Below are positions 1-9,979 of a stretch of DNA of 64,000 nucleotides, in pieces. How positions within the stretch are numbered: position 1 is the stretch's first letter; each line of letters starts with the position of its first letter. A program made the translations under genes and the position numbers. The notes under the pieces were generated by a model. That model did no database searches. It saw only the letters and a program-made list of their open reading frames with translations, and was not told where the DNA came from. Source of the stretch: Oscarella lobularis (lineage: Eukaryota; Porifera; Homoscleromorpha; Homosclerophorida; Oscarellidae); NCBI RefSeq assembly GCF_947507565.1, contig NC_089194.1, positions 372,001-436,000 of the forward strand, read 5' to 3'.

Positions 1-851
1 AGCGACCGTTTGCTGCATAGCAAGCGCCGTACTGCGCCCATTCGCCAACGCGACAGTCGACCGAGTCGAAACGCTCACAAGATTGCGATTCCGCGTTGTG
101 GGGGCAGGTGGCGCCACCGCACGACGCCGCTCGTATGGGAACGACCGTTCGCGTTTGCACGCCGCGGCCGCATATGGCCGTGCAGCTGCTCCACGCACCC
201 CACGTCCATATGCAGTCTCTCGCGCAGCAGCCGCATGTTATAGTTCGCGAGTCGACGAGCGTCGGACAAGCGGCGCCGCCGCACTGCGACGATCTTCCAA
301 TGGTGCGGTAACGACGCTGCGTCGTTCGCGTCTCGCACGGGCACTCGGATGTCCACGAGCTCCAATAGTCGACGGTACAGTCAACAGGACAGCATCCTTT
401 GTAGCAAGAAATCGACTCTGATCGGATCGAGCTGCACGACACACCGCCACAGGATGAGCTGCGAGAAACGCTGCGATAGCGATAGCGACTTGCTTGGCCG
501 CAATTGACGTTGCAGCTGCCCCACGATCCCCAATCGTTTAGCGCACAACTGTGAAACAAAAATATGGTATCATTCTGTGGTTACGGTGAAGTTTTAAACT
601 CACTTTACGGAGCAGCAGCAGTCCTTGTATTCGTGAGTGCCGGAAGAGTAGCAATTTCCTCCGCAACTTGCGTATCTGTATTTGCTTCGATATCTGATCA
701 TTGTTTCAGAGTTGCATCTGCACGACGACCACCTAGACCAGCTGTTGAAGGCACAGTTGTTGGAGGAGCAGCGACGACGGCGCCACGACAACGTTTGGTG
801 AACGAGAGATGCCGCCACGACAAGCGAAATAGCGATTGTCAAAGAATGCAT
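1..851 (-). CDS. Secreted multi-thrombospondin type-1 repeat protein, 5' part
   Basis: The gene starts at an ATG at 851 with a hydrophobic signal peptide of about 22 residues (MHSLTIAISLVVAASLVHQ). Exon 1 (851-604) holds one TSR with the NSWSRWSSC core and a CGG-C motif. A 55-bp GT-AG intron (603-549) is followed by exon 2 (548 to beyond base 1), open to the window edge. Phases agree: exon 1 ends AA and exon 2 begins T, giving Asn before CALNDWGSWGSC. Exon 2 holds three more TSRs (cores YWSSWTSEC, WTWGAWSSC) and the start of a fifth (EWAQYGAC). TSRs are known extracellular-matrix and adhesion modules that are often O-fucosylated or C-mannosylated. The 3' end lies outside the window. Exon 2 has no in-frame Met, so simple ORF calling misses it. 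Confidence 0.85.
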
Positions 852-859
852 GAAGCCAC

Positions 860-2140
860 CTAAGCCAGATGCCTAAGAAGATGTCTTTGGCCAATTCGAA
901 AAGCGTTTCCGATAAATAAACAATTGACGGTAGTGAAAGTGAAAGGAAGCGTTTGACAGTGAGTTTCCACCAACAAGCTGCTGTCTTTGCATAGATAAGA
1001 TAAGACGACCATTTCTGCAAATAGCCGTTTATACATTCGACTCCATTGAGTGACAAAACGGAACTTAATAGATCTGCATTGGTGATTTTTCCTTGTTGTT
1101 GTGGCACTGTTGTGGATTGATTTAAACTAAACAACAACAAGGCCAAGTGACACAACGATTACTACAAATCATACACCGGATTGACGTTGACATTTGCACC
1201 GATACGTGACCAACAAGCCATTCCACACCGAACATATTTTCTCGTCTGCACGCACAGTGAAGTTGGCGAAGATAATCAATCAAAAAAACGCATCAATTCA
1301 TATAACAAATGAAAAGAATAATGATACCTCAGATGGCTTCTCGATGTTATAACTTCTCTGCACAACCGCATAGTCGAGACACTCATTTGCATCTTCCGCT
1401 GTCTCAATTATTTAAACAGCATGCCCGCCATAAAATGGCAATGACAAGAAGGGGTCACACAAAGAGTACATAAGATGATGACGCGAAGAAAGGCGATTGC
1501 TACGCACTTGCTCAAGTCGAAATCCGTTTTCAGTCGAGAGAAAAGCTTCCACTTTATCGTCATCTTCCTCCTCCACATTGAAGCTAAAACGTTTGATGAT
1601 GCTACGACTTTGTTTGTTGAAAAAACACGAAGATAATTATTATATATCTACAGTACCAAGATGTCCTTTAGTAAATCAGAGTTGAATCAAACAGACGGCT
1701 CATATGCCAATCAAAACATACGCACAAAACAAAACAATGACGTATCGCTAAATTAATACAAATGTCTACAGGAAACTTAATCGAGATTCCCGGAGTTTTA
1801 ATTAAGTGGCTGATTGATTTACCAGCATCTATTAACTGAGGAAACTACCGACACCCGAGGCTAAATAGATTGAAACCTCCACCCAGCTGCAGCTCGCTTG
1901 GGAATTAACCCTAGAGCGATCGCGATGAGGAGAAGATGATCATGAAGCTAGTCTATCAGCTAGAGGTCTTACCTCCTTTTGGCAAATAAACCCGCTTACT
2001 TATTTACATTCGATAGCTATCTGAGCATGTCTCTTACCATACTCGCCGAGAAAGAGTGTGATCGATTTTGGCTGAATAGCACAGAACTCGATCCACCGTT
2101 TTCTATAACCAGATCTCTCTTCTTACAACAATTCTCGTCG
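860..2140. other. Intergenic, no gene recognised
   Basis: Only short open frames with no domain signature or convincing splice chain were seen on either strand. It presumably contains the promoter of the TSR gene, but no clear TATA box stands out. Confidence 0.5.
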
Positions 2141-2930
2141 ACTTCAAAGATATTTGGGCTGTCTCATTGACCGAAATATCGAAGAAACAGCGAGAACGAG
2201 CGAGGAGTGATGTACCTTAACGCGCGTTAGATAGTGGCAAGAGCATTTTTCAGGCGAAGAATGCGCGAATACAAAGATTGCAGACACTGTAGCCAAAAAA
2301 AGCAACACCGTGTAGCGCAAGTAACACAAAATAACCAGAAGATATCAGAATACCTCGCGATTCACAAAACTACAAACCCTTGACGTTGAAGTTCCTGCCT
2401 TGGCGTTAGTGTTTGAAAAACAAAAACTAAAAAAGAAAATAAGCTAGACGACACCCAAGTTTCAGACAAAACTACCCGTATTTTTCCTTATTCTTTCTCT
2501 TCCTGAAAACTAAAGACAAACAATAAGAATTACACCTAGTACCGCAAGGACAAACAGAAGAAGAGAGAGGAATCCAAAGAGCAACACCAGAGTCTAAAAT
2601 ATTGTTGTGCTATTGGCTGAGAAAACGAAAAATCAAACCTTTTAATGTTTGGTCGAAACAGACTGATCACAAAAGCTTCCCGCAAAGCCTTCATCGCACG
2701 AGCAGACGTTGGAATACGTGCGGCGACCATGATCAGAACAGTTGTCCAAACAAACAGGTAAAGAGCAGTCTGAACCGCCGTAAGCCTTCATCACAGAAAC
2801 ATTTACCTGGAGCGCAGCGCAATGCCCTTTGTAGCTGCAGTTACAGGGACATAAAGGAGTCGAACAGACGTCACCAGAGAATCCTGTAAACTAACACTAC
2901 CTAACAGCACGTGACACTGTTAGGACCAGA
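2140..2930 (-). pseudogene. Copied 3' end of the VWD-EGF transmembrane gene
   Basis: This stretch closely matches 13.85-14.60 kb: the 3' flank, the final transmembrane exon and part of the EGF exon of the large gene at 14168-21834. The TM exon copy (about 2500-2590) has lost two bases inside the Val/Leu-rich helix compared with the parent, and the EGF portion stops abruptly near 2930. There it joins a fragment of the beta-rich gene across a short shared AGAGCC. No upstream exons are present, so I call it a dead partial duplication. Confidence 0.75.
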
Positions 2931-3000
2931 GCCAGAAGAGCCAAAAGCTTTTAGATCTCTGAACGTGCATGAGGTAACACTTGACGCGCCGGTAGGGAGC
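2931..3000 (-). pseudogene. 5' fragment of the beta-rich (ETX/MTX2-like) gene
   Basis: Only the first codons of the gene seen at 3849-4601 and 7062-7811 remain, and the start codon region is missing (the GCGTC-ATG-GCTGCT context is shortened). The upstream flank, 3000-3430, is retained and matches the flanks of the two full copies. It is a truncated member of the tandem array. Confidence 0.7.
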
Positions 3001-3185
3001 TGAACACTGAATGGAAAGTCACCAGGGAGACGCTCGCTATGCATAAGCGGCTCTAACTTCCAGCCCAATTAACCGCTATAAATCGAATTAGCCCTTTCTA
3101 CTTTCGATCTAACAAACAGCTAGTCCACTATAGACACGTTTCCGCATAATAAACTGGCGAAATAGATAATAGAAAAAATGGATCA

Positions 3186-3380
3186 GTGAAAAGCGACCTA
3201 GTTAAACCGCTTCTTCGCTCTCTGATTAACCTTAACCTCGGCGCACCAGCTGACGCTGCATTACGAAATGCTAATTTTCGGAGCAGATGGCAACGATTTC
3301 CTTCCAAGCTGACGGAAATTCGTCATCAGCGAATCATGCATCGTGATCGTGGTAGAACCGCACTTCTGCAGCCGCCGTAA
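3186..3380 (+). CDS. Small conserved ORF in the upstream flank of the beta-rich gene unit (copy 1)
   Basis: This is a 64-codon frame with an Arg-rich C-terminal half (core NANFRSRWQRFPSKLTEI). The same frame is open in all three copies of this flank (here, 4801-4979 without its Met, and 8011-8205), although the copies differ by substitutions. It is divergently oriented to the beta-rich genes. No known domain or signal peptide is seen. It could be a real micro-gene or chance conservation of a promoter segment. Confidence 0.3.
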   Translation: MKSDLVKPLLRSLINLNLGAPADAALRNANFRSRWQRFPSKLTEIRHQRIMHRDRGRTALLQPP

Positions 3381-3439
3381 AAACCGCGCTTGAAAAACCG
3401 AAAGTAAACTAATTAGCAATTAATTCAAAGACTGCTTCA

Positions 3440-3625
3440 AAACAAGACATCGTAGCACAGGGGCGTAGGAAAAATGATCGGTCCGGCTATATAAAGGGGT
3501 CTGCGGGGGAGGGGGTTGGGAATGCCCCCAGCCGCCAAGGGTGTGTGGGCGTGTTCGGTCAAAATTTCTAAAAAGAACTGTCCGGCTATCGCCGGACCGG
3601 CCGGAGTGGCTCCTACTTGTAGCAA
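3440..3625. repeat. GC-rich hairpin-ended spacer repeat (copy 1)
   Basis: The segment begins GGGGCGTAGGAAAAATG and ends GGCCGGAGTGGCTCCTAC. The ends are imperfect inverted repeats (GTAGGA...TCCTAC, with CGGTCCGGC near both). A second copy lies at 8284-8450 in the equivalent position of the next array unit; the third flank copy, near 5060, lacks it. It resembles a small non-autonomous element, but the target duplication is not clear. Confidence 0.5.
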
Positions 3626-3848
3626 TCAGGCAACTAATGGACGCACGGCCTTTTGTGAGAGCCGATTGACAGTCATTCCATCTAGTAAAGGTCGATTTTC
3701 GTTAAGAAACAAAGTGAATTGAGTGGTTCAATACGGAAGAACGCTTAGAACGCTTAGAAACAAAACAAAAAAGAAAAAACCGTGACTAAATAACAATCAA
3801 AGCAACAGACTTTTTGTCAGTTTGGAAACTGTTTTCAGGAACAATTAA

Positions 3849-4601
3849 TTAATGAAGAACCGTTTTACCAATGACTGCCTTGATGTCCCCAACCAAATTG
3901 CGAACAATTGTTCCAGTCAAAGGGACAGATGTTTCTTCAAGAAATTGATTCACGTCGACAAAATGCACATACTCGCCCTGCACCTTTTCCGGAAAGATCG
4001 CTACAATCTCCCCGCAAGCATTTATCTTTGACCTAAATTTCACAGTTTGCAAACGATTGGTCCCAAGGAGAGTAACTGGAATTTCGGTATTTGACTTGAC
4101 AAAAACTTTGACTTGAGCCATTGCGTTTTGCATTACTGATTCGGTCTTCACTTCCGCTGCTGACGTCACGATTCGGATAAGCGATCCCGACGACGGTTGG
4201 AATTGAAGGACGAAGTCTGGCGTGTAAGTAATACTACCAGGAAGCGTCGTCGATACAGTCGTCTTCTGAATCCAACTACCGTTAAGGGTGACATCGACGG
4301 TTACATCGGTCTGGCTTGTGTTTGTGACGATTCCGCGTGCCAGAACTACCTGTGTACTTCCCTCATCTGACGGCTCCTCCACGTATTTAATTTTGCTTCT
4401 GAGATATTTGTAGGCAAAGCGATTTTGAATTAGGGTAATTGGAAATTGCTCGGCCTTGAAGTATGATTCGTCGTTCATGACAATACTTCTTGGTTCTTTG
4501 TGAAATATTCTCTTAAAAGCATCTCTAACCTTCTCGGGGCTAGAGCCTAAAGGGCCAAAAGCTTTTAGATCTCTGAAGGTGAGGTAACACTTAGCAGCCA
4601 T
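3849..4601 (-). CDS. Single-exon beta-rich protein, tentatively ETX/MTX2 (aerolysin-like) family, copy 1
   Basis: The intact reading frame has 250 codons, no introns and no signal peptide (starts MAAKCYLTFRDLKAFG). The middle is a long run of alternating polar Ser/Thr/Val residues (VTNTSQTDVTVDVTLNGSW, then TTVSTTLPGSITYTPDF), followed by an amphipathic stretch rich in short beta-strand patterns. This texture is typical of the pore-forming beta-barrel proteins of the ETX/MTX2 group, which occur in many invertebrates. The assignment is by pattern only; another all-beta family is possible. A second intact copy lies at 7062-7811 with about 460 bp of shared upstream and 130 bp of shared downstream flank, so the pair arose by tandem duplication of a whole unit. 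Confidence 0.6.
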   Translation of the reverse strand: MAAKCYLTFRDLKAFGPLGSSPEKVRDAFKRIFHKEPRSIVMNDESYFKAEQFPITLIQNRFAYKYLRSKIKYVEEPSDEGSTQVVLARGIVTNTSQTDVTVDVTLNGSWIQKTTVSTTLPGSITYTPDFVLQFQPSSGSLIRIVTSAAEVKTESVMQNAMAQVKVFVKSNTEIPVTLLGTNRLQTVKFRSKINACGEIVAIFPEKVQGEYVHFVDVNQFLEETSVPLTGTIVRNLVGDIKAVIGKTVLH

Positions 4602-5060
4602 GACGCGTCGGTAGGGAACTGAACACTGAATGGAAAGTGGTCGGGGAGACGCTCGCTATGCATAAGTGGCTCTAACTTCCGGCCCAATTAACCGCTATAA
4701 ATCGAATTAGCCCTTTCTACTTTCGATGCAACAAACAGCTTGTCCACTAGACTCGTTTCCGTATAATAAACAGGCGACCTAGATTCTTCAAAATGGATCA
4801 ATAAACAGCTTCTTCGCTCTCTGATAAACATTGGCCTCGGCGCGCCAGCTGACGCTGCATTACGAAATGCTAATTTCCGGAGCAGATGGCAACGATTTCC
4901 TTCCAAGCTGACGGAAATTCATCATCAGCGAATCATGCACCGTGATCGTGGTAGAACCGCACGTCTGCAGCCACCGTAAAAACCGCGCTTGGAAAACCGA
5001 AAGAAAACTAATTAGCAATTAATTCGAAGACAGCGTCAAAACAAGACATCGTAGCGCAGG
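4602..5060. repeat. Shared upstream flank of the beta-rich gene unit
   Basis: About 460 bp immediately upstream of the gene is repeated at 3000-3430 and 7812-8285 at high identity and presumably contains the promoter. The sequence AACCGCTATAAATCGAATTAG, present in all three at about 80 bp from the gene start, is a TATA-like candidate on both strands. The small conserved frame continues here (4801-4979) but without a start codon. Confidence 0.6.
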
Positions 5061-5224
5061 GGAGTCCTAGTCTTTAGCTTCAGTCGGAAATCTGCCCAAA
5101 ACGTGACCAGTGGCACAGCATGGAATCAGTCTCTATGTAGGATGCAGAGAGGCCTGCCCCTCAATTAATCCATGAAGCGAATACTTGCACAATTGGAAAC
5201 CCAAGAGGATTAATTAAAACCAAC

Positions 5225-5690
5225 CTTGCGATCCATTGATGGATAATAGATTTACGAGCTGGCACAACAATGGTCAACGATTAATACAATTGATATTCCT
5301 TTTTGGGTTTTGTTTCGCACAGAACGGACCTAGGAGGTTCACTTCCTCTGTAGCTTTCTTACCGAAGAGCATATCCACTGCTTCGCAACTGATCAGTTTC
5401 ACTTTCGATTTGGACGTTTCATTACTGCTACTACCACGGCCACAAGCAGACGCTCTAGAAACACAAAGAGACAATAAAATGACTAAATAAATTATCAGTG
5501 ATGACGTGCGCTTATTGTTCTTCCTCTCTTTCCTCTGAATTATCACCTCAGTTGGTTCCCAGCTACCCTCGGCTTTCTCCCCTAATACCCGCTGCCGCGC
5601 TCACTCAATTGATCTTTGAATCCCTCACGAAAATGATCGTGTGCTCAATGACGTCGATTCTTCTCGGTCCTCGAGAGAACACGTCGGAAT
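5225..5690 (+). repeat. Dispersed repeat family A, partial copy A1
   Basis: It begins in the family motif AATAGATTTACGAGCTGG and covers the first third of the unit seen complete at 12.6, 30.1, 52.6 and 62.1 kb. On the minus strand it keeps the conserved putative exon with a TTTCTAG acceptor and an in-frame Ser/Lys-rich peptide. It ends near the repeat B boundary. Confidence 0.6.
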
Positions 5691-5699
5691 AAGTCAAAA

Positions 5700-6065
5700 G
5701 GACGTTTCGATTTCGCAATTGGTGCCTAGCGTGCGGTACAGAGTTTCTAGAAATTCTTACGGGAACGTTTTTCACTGCGGGTTAGCGAGCTGCACTTCTG
5801 TTCTTAGGATTTTCGAGTGCTCCGAAATGATAAGGCACTCACATGAAGTGAATGCGGCATTCAGGTCCGAGGTGACGTAAGTTTTGTCATGTCGAAACTC
5901 GCGTAAAAGTAGTGAACGACGGAACGACCTCGCGTTCAAGGTCAGGATGTCGGCTGTTGCACTTCGTAAGTTGACGAAATGGTGAGCAGAGTTGCAATTA
6001 ACGTGAATCGTAGGAAGAAGAGCAGCCAGAACAACGAGGGGCGAATGCACCCGGTAGATCGACCA
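5700..6065 (+). repeat. Dispersed repeat family B, copy 1
   Basis: About 365 bp matches 39095-39462 in the same orientation, with shared blocks such as GCCTAGCGTGCGGTA and GTCGGCTGTTGCACTTCGTA and small indels. No coding potential is evident. Both copies lie beside family A sequence. Confidence 0.6.
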
Positions 6066-6940
6066 GCTAGCTGATGGATGTCTCTCTCTGAGAGAGCAAG
6101 TCGACCTTGCGGTTGGTTGCTCATCTGGGTATTGTAATCTCCACTGTCTCGATATTCTTCACGAAGACATTCGATCGACCTACAGTATATCGTCTTGACG
6201 TCACTAATGGCTCAGGAAGCAAAAAATTTGCTATTTAGGCGCAGCTCGCTTTGCCGACGCGTCCAGTCTATCTGCTGGGCGCATAAGCTCTATACTGCGC
6301 TGAGAGCTAGCTCAAGGGTATCTTCTGCGTATGACATATCCGTGGAATATGACCAATACCGGTATTTGCCTCTTGGAACAGTTGTTGCTCCCTCTCGCCG
6401 TCCAAGCGGCAAGGAAATCAGGGTAAGAAGGTATTCGCTGGCCGAGAAATCAAGCGATTGCTACGATGAAAACGGGATTCGGACCAAAAGCCTTTAATAT
6501 CCCGGATAAAAATGAATACAGCAAGGAAGAAGTCGAATTCACCGAACACTCTTATACCATCGTAGATAAGCGAATCTTTACTTTCAGTCGAGAAGCGTTG
6601 GGAGAAATCCGAAAAATGTCCTTTGCGGCCGTATGTCTTCCAAGACAGACTCTCGCGACGGACACAATTGTTTTGAGGCCCGAGAGGCCCCGTCCCAGCG
6701 TCTCTTTAGGGCGGTTCTTTTAGTTTCAGTACTCTAGAGGCTAAATTGAGGTTCGGAGCAGGCATATTTAGGCTACATTCCAGCCATGCAGTTACCTACT
6801 TACCGACGACTTCTACTCGTTTCATCACTCTGGTAATTCTAAAGCATACGTATTCGTTCGCAGAGAAAGTCATACGTGATTTGAGCACGATTTAATCTTC
6901 TCGCTTCACACCTGAGCGCGCACGTACGCTATGCTCAAAA
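6066..6940. other. Intergenic, no gene recognised
   Basis: A 100-codon plus-strand frame (6195-6497) has no domain signature. Parts of 6440-6600 weakly resemble reverse-oriented family A (CCCGGATAA and GAAGTCGA blocks), so this may be an old eroded copy. Confidence 0.35.
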
Positions 6941-7061
6941 TGAAACAGAGTGAATTAATTATTCAATACGGAAGAACACTTAGACAAACAATAGAAAAAG
7001 GAAAACGCCGCGACTAAATAACAAGCAAAAAACAGACATTTTAGCAGTTTGTAAACGTTTC

Positions 7062-7811
7062 TCAGGAACAATGAAGAACTGGTTTACCAATGACTGCCCT
7101 GATGTCGTCAACAGAATTACGAACAATAGCTCCAGTCACAGGGGCAGATGTTTTCTCAAGAACTTGTCTCAAGTGGACAAAGTGCATATACTTATCGTGA
7201 ATCTTTTTCGGAAAGATCGCTACTATCTGCCCGAATGCATTTATGTTTGTTGTAAAGTTCACAGTTTGCAAACGATTGGTCCCAAGGAGAGTCACTGGAA
7301 CTTCTGTATTTGACTTGACAAAAACGGTGATTTGAGCCATTGCGTTTTGCATTACTGATTCGGTCTTCACTTCCGCTGCCGACGTCACGATTCGGATAAG
7401 CGATCCCGACGACGGTTGGAAATGAAGGACGAAGTCTGGCGTGTAAGTAATACCATCAGGAAGCGTCGTCGATACAGTCGTCTTTTGAGTCCAACTCCCA
7501 TTAAGGGTGACATCGACAGTTGCATCGAACTCGCTTGCGTTTGAGACGATTCCGCGTGCTAGAACTACCTGTGTACTTCCCTCATCTGACGGCTCCTCCG
7601 CGTATTTAATTGTGCTGCTGAGATATTTGTAAGCAAAGCGATTTTGAATAAGGGTAATTGGAGGTTGCTCGGCCTTGAAGTATGATTCGTCGTTCATGAC
7701 AATACTGCTTGGTTCTTCGATAAATGTACTCTTAAAAGATTCTCTAACCTTCTCGGGGCTAGAACCAAAAGCTTTTAGATCTCTGAACGTGAGGAAACAC
7801 TTAGCAGCCAT
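7062..7811 (-). CDS. Single-exon beta-rich protein, tentatively ETX/MTX2 (aerolysin-like) family, copy 2
   Basis: The intact frame has 249 codons and is co-linear with the copy at 3849-4601. Differences are scattered substitutions, with a three-codon shorter N-terminal loop and a slightly longer end (KPVLHCS). The Ser/Thr/Val strand region and the final G-x-IVAIFP block are conserved. Most differences keep the frame, consistent with both copies being maintained. It shares the single-exon structure and flanks of copy 1. Function is inferred only from fold-like patterning; no signal peptide is seen, so release from the cell would need a non-classical route. Confidence 0.6.
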   Translation of the reverse strand: MAAKCFLTFRDLKAFGSSPEKVRESFKSTFIEEPSSIVMNDESYFKAEQPPITLIQNRFAYKYLSSTIKYAEEPSDEGSTQVVLARGIVSNASEFDATVDVTLNGSWTQKTTVSTTLPDGITYTPDFVLHFQPSSGSLIRIVTSAAEVKTESVMQNAMAQITVFVKSNTEVPVTLLGTNRLQTVNFTTNINAFGQIVAIFPKKIHDKYMHFVHLRQVLEKTSAPVTGAIVRNSVDDIRAVIGKPVLHCS

Positions 7812-8010
7812 GACGCGTCGGTAGGGAGCTAAACACTGAATGGAAACTGGCCAGGGAGACGCTCGCTATGCATAAGTGGCTCTAACTTCCGGCCAAATTA
7901 ACCGCTATAAATCGAATTAGCCCTTTCGACTTTCGATGTAACAAACACCTTGTCCACTAGACTCGTTTCCACATAATAAATCGGTGATCTAGATTCTTGA
8001 AAATGGATCA

Positions 8011-8205
8011 GTGAAAAGCGACCTAGTTAAACAGCTTCTTCGCTCTCTGATAAACATTGACCTCGGCGTGCCAGCTGACGCTGCATTACGAAATGCTAAT
8101 TTCCGGAGCAGATGGCAACGATTTCCTTCCAAGCTGACGGAAATTCGTCATGAGCTAATCATGCACCGTGATCGTGGTAGAACCGCACGTCCGCAGCCGC
8201 CGTAA
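8011..8205 (+). CDS. Small conserved ORF in the upstream flank of the beta-rich gene unit (copy 2)
   Basis: This 64-codon frame is equivalent to the one at 3186-3380, starting MKSDLVKQLLRSLIN and ending in a basic segment (MHRDRGRTA). Amino-acid changes between copies are few, and no stop or frameshift has appeared in any of the three. No recognisable family. Confidence 0.3.
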   Translation: MKSDLVKQLLRSLINIDLGVPADAALRNANFRSRWQRFPSKLTEIRHELIMHRDRGRTARPQPP

Positions 8206-8283
8206 AAACCGCTTGGAGAACCGAAAGTAAACAAATTAGCAATTAATTCAAAGACTACTTCAAAACAAGACATCGTAGCTAGG

Positions 8284-8690
8284 GGCGTAGGAAAAATGAC
8301 CGGTCCGGCTATGTAAAGGGGTCTGCGGGGGTGGGGTGGGGTGGGGGGGATGGGGGAGGGGGGAATGCCCCTAGCCGCCTGGGTGTTTTTGCGTGGTCGA
8401 TAACATTTCTAAACAAACCGTTCCGGCCGGCCGGAGTGGCTCCTACGGCCTTGATCGAAGCAATCAGGAAACTAATGGACGCACGTCGTATTGTGAAAGC
8501 CGATTGACAGTCATTCCATCTAGTAAACGTCGATTTTCGTAAAGATACAATGTGAATTAAGTGGTTCAATACGGAAGAACGCTTAGACACACATCGAAAA
8601 AGAAAAAAACCGCTCCTAAAAAAACAAAGCAACAAACTTATTGTCAGTTTGGAAATGGTTTTGAGGAACAATTGAATAATAAAGAAATAT
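8284..8690. repeat. Spacer repeat (copy 2) plus orphan 3' flank of a lost array unit
   Basis: 8284-8450 repeats the GC-rich hairpin-ended spacer of 3440-3625, here with a G-run expansion. 8533-8690 matches the 3' flank found just downstream of both intact beta-rich genes (TTCAATACGGAAGAACGCTTAG block), but no gene follows. The array therefore once had a further unit. Confidence 0.6.
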
Positions 8691-8733
8691 CCTTCCTAAT
8701 AAGGAATCATCGTCTATGAGTCGTACTATCCTA

Positions 8734-9323
8734 CTATCTCTGATTGATATTCGTTTCTGCTCGAGTAGATCGCTCACGAAGGTACTGACACGCCTTTTGA
8801 ACTTCCCTCATTTTTTCATCGTGTTCTGAAAGAGTTCTGTCTTTTTCTATTTGCAGATCACGGACGAGCTAACAAAATGTATCGTAAAGTCCCCTTAGTA
8901 CTACCATTAATCGCAATAACTACATGTTGAGACGAGTAAAGATTATTAGCGAGATTCCTCTCCTTTCTTTGAAAAGAAGCACTTTCCTCTTCTAGGCGAC
9001 GTTGTAACTCTTGTACGAGCTGAAGAAAATCCAAAATATATCATTATCTAACACTAACACAGCTATATACCTGTTGAGACGCGCTGAGAACCTCAGCGAG
9101 ACTTTTTTTTGCCGTGAAAGCAGTATTTGTCTCTTTTCCGCCTCATCAAGACGACTTAATTTGAAGCTCACCAAGACGCTAATAAATCGTAAATAATGGC
9201 TCCGAATACAAATCTCCATACTGACCCGTTGAGACACGTCGAGAGACTCCTCTTTCAAAACAGAAGCTCGCAAAGTGGGCGAAGAACGAGAGGACTCCGA
9301 ATACTCTCTCAAAGTCGTCTCTT
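8734..9323 (-). pseudogene. Coiled-coil protein gene, 3' exons, probably frame-damaged
   Basis: Four exons can be traced: about 9323-9226, 9178-9071, 9019-8924 and 8868-8734 (stop at 8736-8734), separated by 47-55-bp GT-AG introns in phase 0. The last two encode clear heptad-type helix (LVQELQRRLEEESASF; LVRDLQIEKDRTLSEH). Exons begin with a Leu/Val-x-x-Leu-Gln core and end in a Ser-Gln-Gln/His type sequence, suggesting amplification of one coiled-coil exon. Exon 9178-9071 reads correctly only with two compensating shifts, one at a run of eight A; in straight frame it has TGA TGA. This may be a pseudogene or assembly error. Confidence 0.5.
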
Positions 9324-9689
9324 CTGCCAGAAAATTCCCAATCCAAAAAAAATTGCGTAAGCAAACCCTTTGCTAATGTTTTCTAACTGTGTGTGAACAA
9401 TAGAACGCCATTTTTTCGTTAGGTCACATTACTTATTAATTATCTTCTAACAATTCATTGATTGACAATTTTCACATGTTTTATCAAGACAATTAACTCG
9501 TTTGTGAATGTCTATACTCTTTAGTCAGTTTTTGACTAGCACAACGATATAATAATAAATTTCATTCATTTCTCAATAAAATCGTCTCTAATGTGATCGC
9601 AACCTCGACACTTCTCAAGACATTAAATAAATTTAATCAATTGTTTACCGCACACTTGCGTACAAGCGCAACGTAAAAAATGATTCGAT

Positions 9690-9960
9690 GAGAACGTACG
9701 TTGTGAAATCGTTTTCTCCTTTTCATCCGCTTTACCCGTAGAAGAATTCGCCTAATGAAACTTATATACGTCACAAAATCTCATCAATGGCTTCCTTTCA
9801 TACGATGAACATATTCACAAATTTCTCTTTCATTCGTTGAAAAACTGTTTTCTCTTCTTCATCTACTGACACTGTAGAAGAAGCCGCCTACGGAAAACTC
9901 ATATCAATACGTCACAAAATCTCGTCTATGCTTCCTCCCGTTCGCTGCAAAAGTCACAAG
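9690..9960. repeat. Tandem duplication of about 140 bp
   Basis: Two adjacent copies share GTTTTCTC, GTAGAAGAA and CGTCACAAAATCTC blocks in the same order, with about 20 percent divergence. No coding frame follows. Confidence 0.5.
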
Positions 9961-9979
9961 TTTTTCTCTCTTAGAAGCT

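Noticed and set aside
733-1155. 140-codon minus-strand frame beside the TSR gene
   Set aside because: It overlaps the supported TSR exon in another frame and has no domain or splice support.
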